Assembly (NCBI GenBank): GCA_038150305.1
Contig: JAYOTG010000007.1
Location: forward strand, 19,125-83,124
Length of the DNA: 64,000 nucleotides
DNA from: MGIIa-L3 sp038150305
GTDB lineage: Archaea > Thermoplasmatota > Poseidoniia > Poseidoniales > Poseidoniaceae
Reading direction: 5' to 3'
Part shown: piece after piece, positions 62,111 through 64,000 of the stretch
Layout of the letters: each line of letters starts with the position of its first letter
Position numbering within the stretch: position 1 is the first letter of the stretch
Notes under the pieces: model-generated
Database searches by the model: none
What the model was told of the DNA's origin: nothing
Seen by the model: only the letters and a program-made list of their open reading frames with translations
Made by a program: the position numbers and the translations under genes

Positions 62111-62117
62111 TTCATAC
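62111..62117 (+). promoter_or_regulatory. TATA-like element for zinc-ribbon/TPR gene
   Basis: TTCATAC centred 37 bp before ATG 62151, predicting a short leader. Confidence 0.4.
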
Positions 62118-62124
62118 GTCACCT

Positions 62125-62142
62125 CCGCTCCCTGAGGAGCGG
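62125..62142 (+). repeat. Perfect 7-4-7 inverted repeat upstream of zinc-ribbon/TPR gene
   Basis: CCGCTCC, loop CTGA, GGAGCGG, between the TATA-like element and ATG 62151. Arm length, loop and position resemble the repeat at 54125-54144. Confidence 0.55.
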
Positions 62143-62150
62143 GGTCCCGT

Positions 62151-63311
62151 ATGTTTCAGTGCACGGCGTGCGGTCTTCTAAGCGTCCGAGATACCTCCTG
62201 CCCGGGCTGCGGTGGGACGAGCTTCCTCGATCTTGAGGCTGAGGACACCACGTCGCTCGAGGGCTTTGGCGAGGTCCCTGGTCTCGATGAAGCAGCAACA
62301 GCGCTGCATGAGATTGCACCTCCTCCAGAGCCAGAACCGGTCGAGGAAGAGGAACCTGAAGGCGACCTCCCCTTCGGATTTGGCGGCATGGCACGCGCTC
62401 ACGCGCCTTCGCTTCCGTTCGGGTTCGGCGCGTCCAGCCTCGGCTTGGCCGCTTTGCAGGCTGACCGGCCTGAGGCTGAATCTCCGAGCGAACCCCCGGC
62501 GAGCGAGGAGGGCTTGACCGACGAGGACTCAGTCTCGGTGGTGAGCACGGCACCGGACGTCCAACCAGCAGAGCTCCAGGCCGAAACCTCGGATTCGGAA
62601 CTGGCGTTGCCACCTGTTCCGCTCGAAGCACCCGTGGTGGTCGCTGAATCTGCGCCATCGGGTCAGGACGACACGCCATCCTCCGCCCAGCTTCCTGTGA
62701 ATACCTCTGCCTCGATGGCCCCGCCAGCGGTTTCTGTCGACGCCATGGAACCCTCCGCTCCCGGTTCCTTCGCGTTGGTGGTTCCTGATCTTTGGTCTCG
62801 AACGGTGGCCGATGTGCGTGAGGCTTACGGGTTGGAGCAGAATCCGCCCATCAGCACCTCTGCTGAGCCAGCGTTGACCTCACAGCGGCCAGCGTGGCCT
62901 CCATTTGCGGTGGTGGCCCCAGAAGCTGCTCTTCTCGATGGTCTGTTGCGGGAACCGACCGTCGAGGCCTTCCGCGCCTTGGCCAACGAGGACTGGAGCC
63001 TCGCGAAGGAACGGTTTGAACTCGTCTTGGCCACCGGCGTTGACGGCATCAGCCTGCGGACCGGGGCGGGGATCGCTTGCATGGAACTCGGTGACGAGAG
63101 CGCAGCAGGCCTCCAGCACCTCAAGCAGGCGGCCAAGCTCTCAGGCGGCAACGTGAGGGCCCTCCACAACCTTGCCCTTGGCATGGCCATGGACGGCCGC
63201 GTGGAAGGCGTTGAGCGTCTTTTGGCCACCGTTGCCAACCTTCCGGATGAGGGCGGTTTGGTGAGTCGTATGCACGATGCTCGAAGATTGATGAATTCTT
63301 CATCGGCCTGA
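62151..63311 (+). CDS. Zinc-ribbon and TPR-like cytoplasmic protein
   Basis: 386 residues. The N-terminus is a zinc ribbon (CTACG, residues 4-8; CPGCGG, 17-22). A long disordered region of about 220 residues rich in Pro, Glu, Ser and Ala follows, with two LPFGFG motifs. The C-terminal 130 residues are helical TPR-like repeats (FRALANEDWSLAKERFELVLA, then GIACMELGDESAAGLQHLKQAAKL). There is no signal peptide. The function is unknown; such scaffolds often connect a nucleic-acid or protein-binding ribbon to partner proteins. It is the last protein gene before the 23S rRNA leader. Confidence 0.78.
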   Translation: MFQCTACGLLSVRDTSCPGCGGTSFLDLEAEDTTSLEGFGEVPGLDEAATALHEIAPPPEPEPVEEEEPEGDLPFGFGGMARAHAPSLPFGFGASSLGLAALQADRPEAESPSEPPASEEGLTDEDSVSVVSTAPDVQPAELQAETSDSELALPPVPLEAPVVVAESAPSGQDDTPSSAQLPVNTSASMAPPAVSVDAMEPSAPGSFALVVPDLWSRTVADVREAYGLEQNPPISTSAEPALTSQRPAWPPFAVVAPEAALLDGLLREPTVEAFRALANEDWSLAKERFELVLATGVDGISLRTGAGIACMELGDESAAGLQHLKQAAKLSGGNVRALHNLALGMAMDGRVEGVERLLATVANLPDEGGLVSRMHDARRLMNSSSA

Positions 63312-63520
63312 ACGAGGGACTGGAGCCGATTCTTGGGTGCGGAAACACCCCGATGGGTTCATATAGAGAAGGCAGGTCGGGGGGTTGCTTAGCACCTCGA
63401 CATGCGTGCGTGTCGGGGGTAGGGCTGAGGAGGGCCGTCCCTCGGGGAGGCGGTCTTCTGAGGACGCCGCATTGGCATGACTCGATAACGAAGGGTTATC
63501 TCGCATGGTGCAGGTGCACA
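63312..63520 (+). other. 23S rRNA leader region without genes
   Basis: 209 bp between a protein stop and the 23S. It contains the rRNA promoter and GC-rich hairpins: GAGGG/CCCTC at 63430-63443 and GATAAC/GTTATC at 63484-63500. No tRNA or 16S sequence was seen. Confidence 0.7.
63359..63366 (+). promoter_or_regulatory. TATA box of the 23S rRNA gene
   Basis: TCATATAG (63359-63366), within GTTCATATAGAG. It predicts a transcription start near 63389, about 130 nt before the mature 5' end, in line with a processed leader. Confidence 0.6.
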
Positions 63521-64000
63521 CATGTGATGCTACAACCCAACTGGAGGATCGCTTGGCTCGAGTGCCGAAGAAGGTCGTGACAAGCTGCGAAAAGCTGCGG
63601 GGAGATGCATGAATATCTTGGATCCGCAGATGGCTGAATGGGACTTCCTGGTACTTCGGTATCAATCGCGATGCGATAGGGAACCCCCCGAATTGAAGCA
63701 TCTTAGTAGGGGGAGGAATAGAAATCAATGAGATTCCGTGAGTAGTGGCGAATGAAAACGGAATAGGACAAGCCGAATCCCAACTCGAAAGTGAGGGAGA
63801 TGTGGGTGTCGTTTTTTTGCCTAAGTGAATGAAGGTGAGGTCGCCTGGAATGGCGCGCCAAAGAGGGTGAAAGCCCCGTAACCGTACCTCATATGGCCAC
63901 GTAAGCGACAAAGAGTAGCGTGCGTTGGAAATCGCGCGTGAATGTGGGAGGCAGGAACTTCCAATCCTAAGTATAGCTCGAGACCGATAGTTTACAAGTA
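63521..64000 (+). rRNA. 23S ribosomal RNA, 5' part (3' end outside window)
   Basis: The segment CTGGAGGATCGCTTGGCTCG, followed by GAAGGTCGTGACAAGCTGCG, aligns with the 5' domain I of 23S rRNA (E. coli GGUGGAUGCC...GAAGGACGUGCUAAUCUGCG). Further on AGTAGTGGCGAATGAAAACG is the universal domain I element. Placing the E. coli position 23 motif at 63543 puts the mature 5' end near 63521; the exact base is uncertain by several nucleotides. The transcript continues past 64000. No 16S is upstream within the window, so 23S appears unlinked or led by its own promoter. Confidence 0.93.

Noticed and set aside
63300..63911. Protein-length minus-strand frame in the rRNA region
   Set aside because: It overlaps conserved 23S rRNA sequence and its leader, so it is not a gene.
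1..64000. CRISPR arrays, insertion sequences, transposases, integrase or attachment sites
   Set aside because: No regularly spaced direct repeats, no transposase motifs and no flanking inverted repeats were seen; composition is even across the window.

Overview
This window is protein-dense archaeal DNA, roughly 60 % GC by eye. It most likely comes from Marine Group II (Poseidoniales, Thermoplasmatota) or a close relative. Archaeal markers are ArcS archaeosine synthase, RNase P component 4, archaeal-type GluRS and PheRS beta, type II GAPDH, S15 of archaeal length, a UPF0201 protein, class III (archaeal pilin) signal peptides and an archaeal-looking 23S rRNA 5' end. Giant secreted proteins with thrombospondin-3-like Asp repeats, and a 23S gene with a protein gene rather than 16S directly upstream, fit Thermoplasmatota. 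The assignment is inference from gene content.

Layout. 1-13685 (+): a truncated giant surface protein, a membrane-anchored subtilase, a beta-helix surface protein and a STAND-type wHTH-ATPase-TPR regulator. 13672-18234 (-): an MBL-fold hydrolase followed by three overlapping genes for pilin-like proteins. 18365-30881 (+): a 1917-residue Asp-repeat protein, an 1811-residue membrane-anchored protein, a small unknown and a metzincin-like lipoprotein. 30878-35897: small housekeeping or unknown genes on both strands, including a pyroglutamyl-peptidase/Nudix fusion, UPF0201, a GT2 glycosyltransferase, a zinc-ribbon membrane protein and DnaJ. 35898-44269: a surface protein divergent from arcS, then rps15, two unknowns, a membrane protein and a CBS protein. 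44270-52966 (-): gltX, rnhB, a surface protein, an SRAP protein, pheT, an unknown and a GXGXG protein. 53059-63311 (+): gap, a giant subtilase, adk, rnp4, a CRM/YhbY protein, an ArsB/NhaD-type transporter and a zinc-ribbon/TPR protein. The 23S rRNA starts near 63521 and runs off the window.

About half of the window encodes secreted or single-pass surface proteins with signal peptide, huge ectodomain, one C-terminal membrane helix and often a cytoplasmic tail. Together with two subtilases and a metzincin-like lipoprotein this suggests a heterotroph with a large investment in cell-surface protein processing. Housekeeping genes for translation and RNA maturation are interleaved.

The strongest non-gene signal is a TATA-like heptamer (roughly TTSAARN) centred 25-27 bp before the start codon of sixteen first or solitary genes, implying mostly leaderless mRNAs. 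Many operon-internal genes instead carry GGAGG/GAGGTGA Shine-Dalgarno sites. All five convergent gene pairs overlap or abut at their stop codons. Two runs of ten N (52271-52280 and 53191-53200) are assembly gaps that interrupt a GXGXG gene and gap. No intergenic stretch exceeds about 210 bp, and I saw no CRISPR array, insertion sequence or tRNA.
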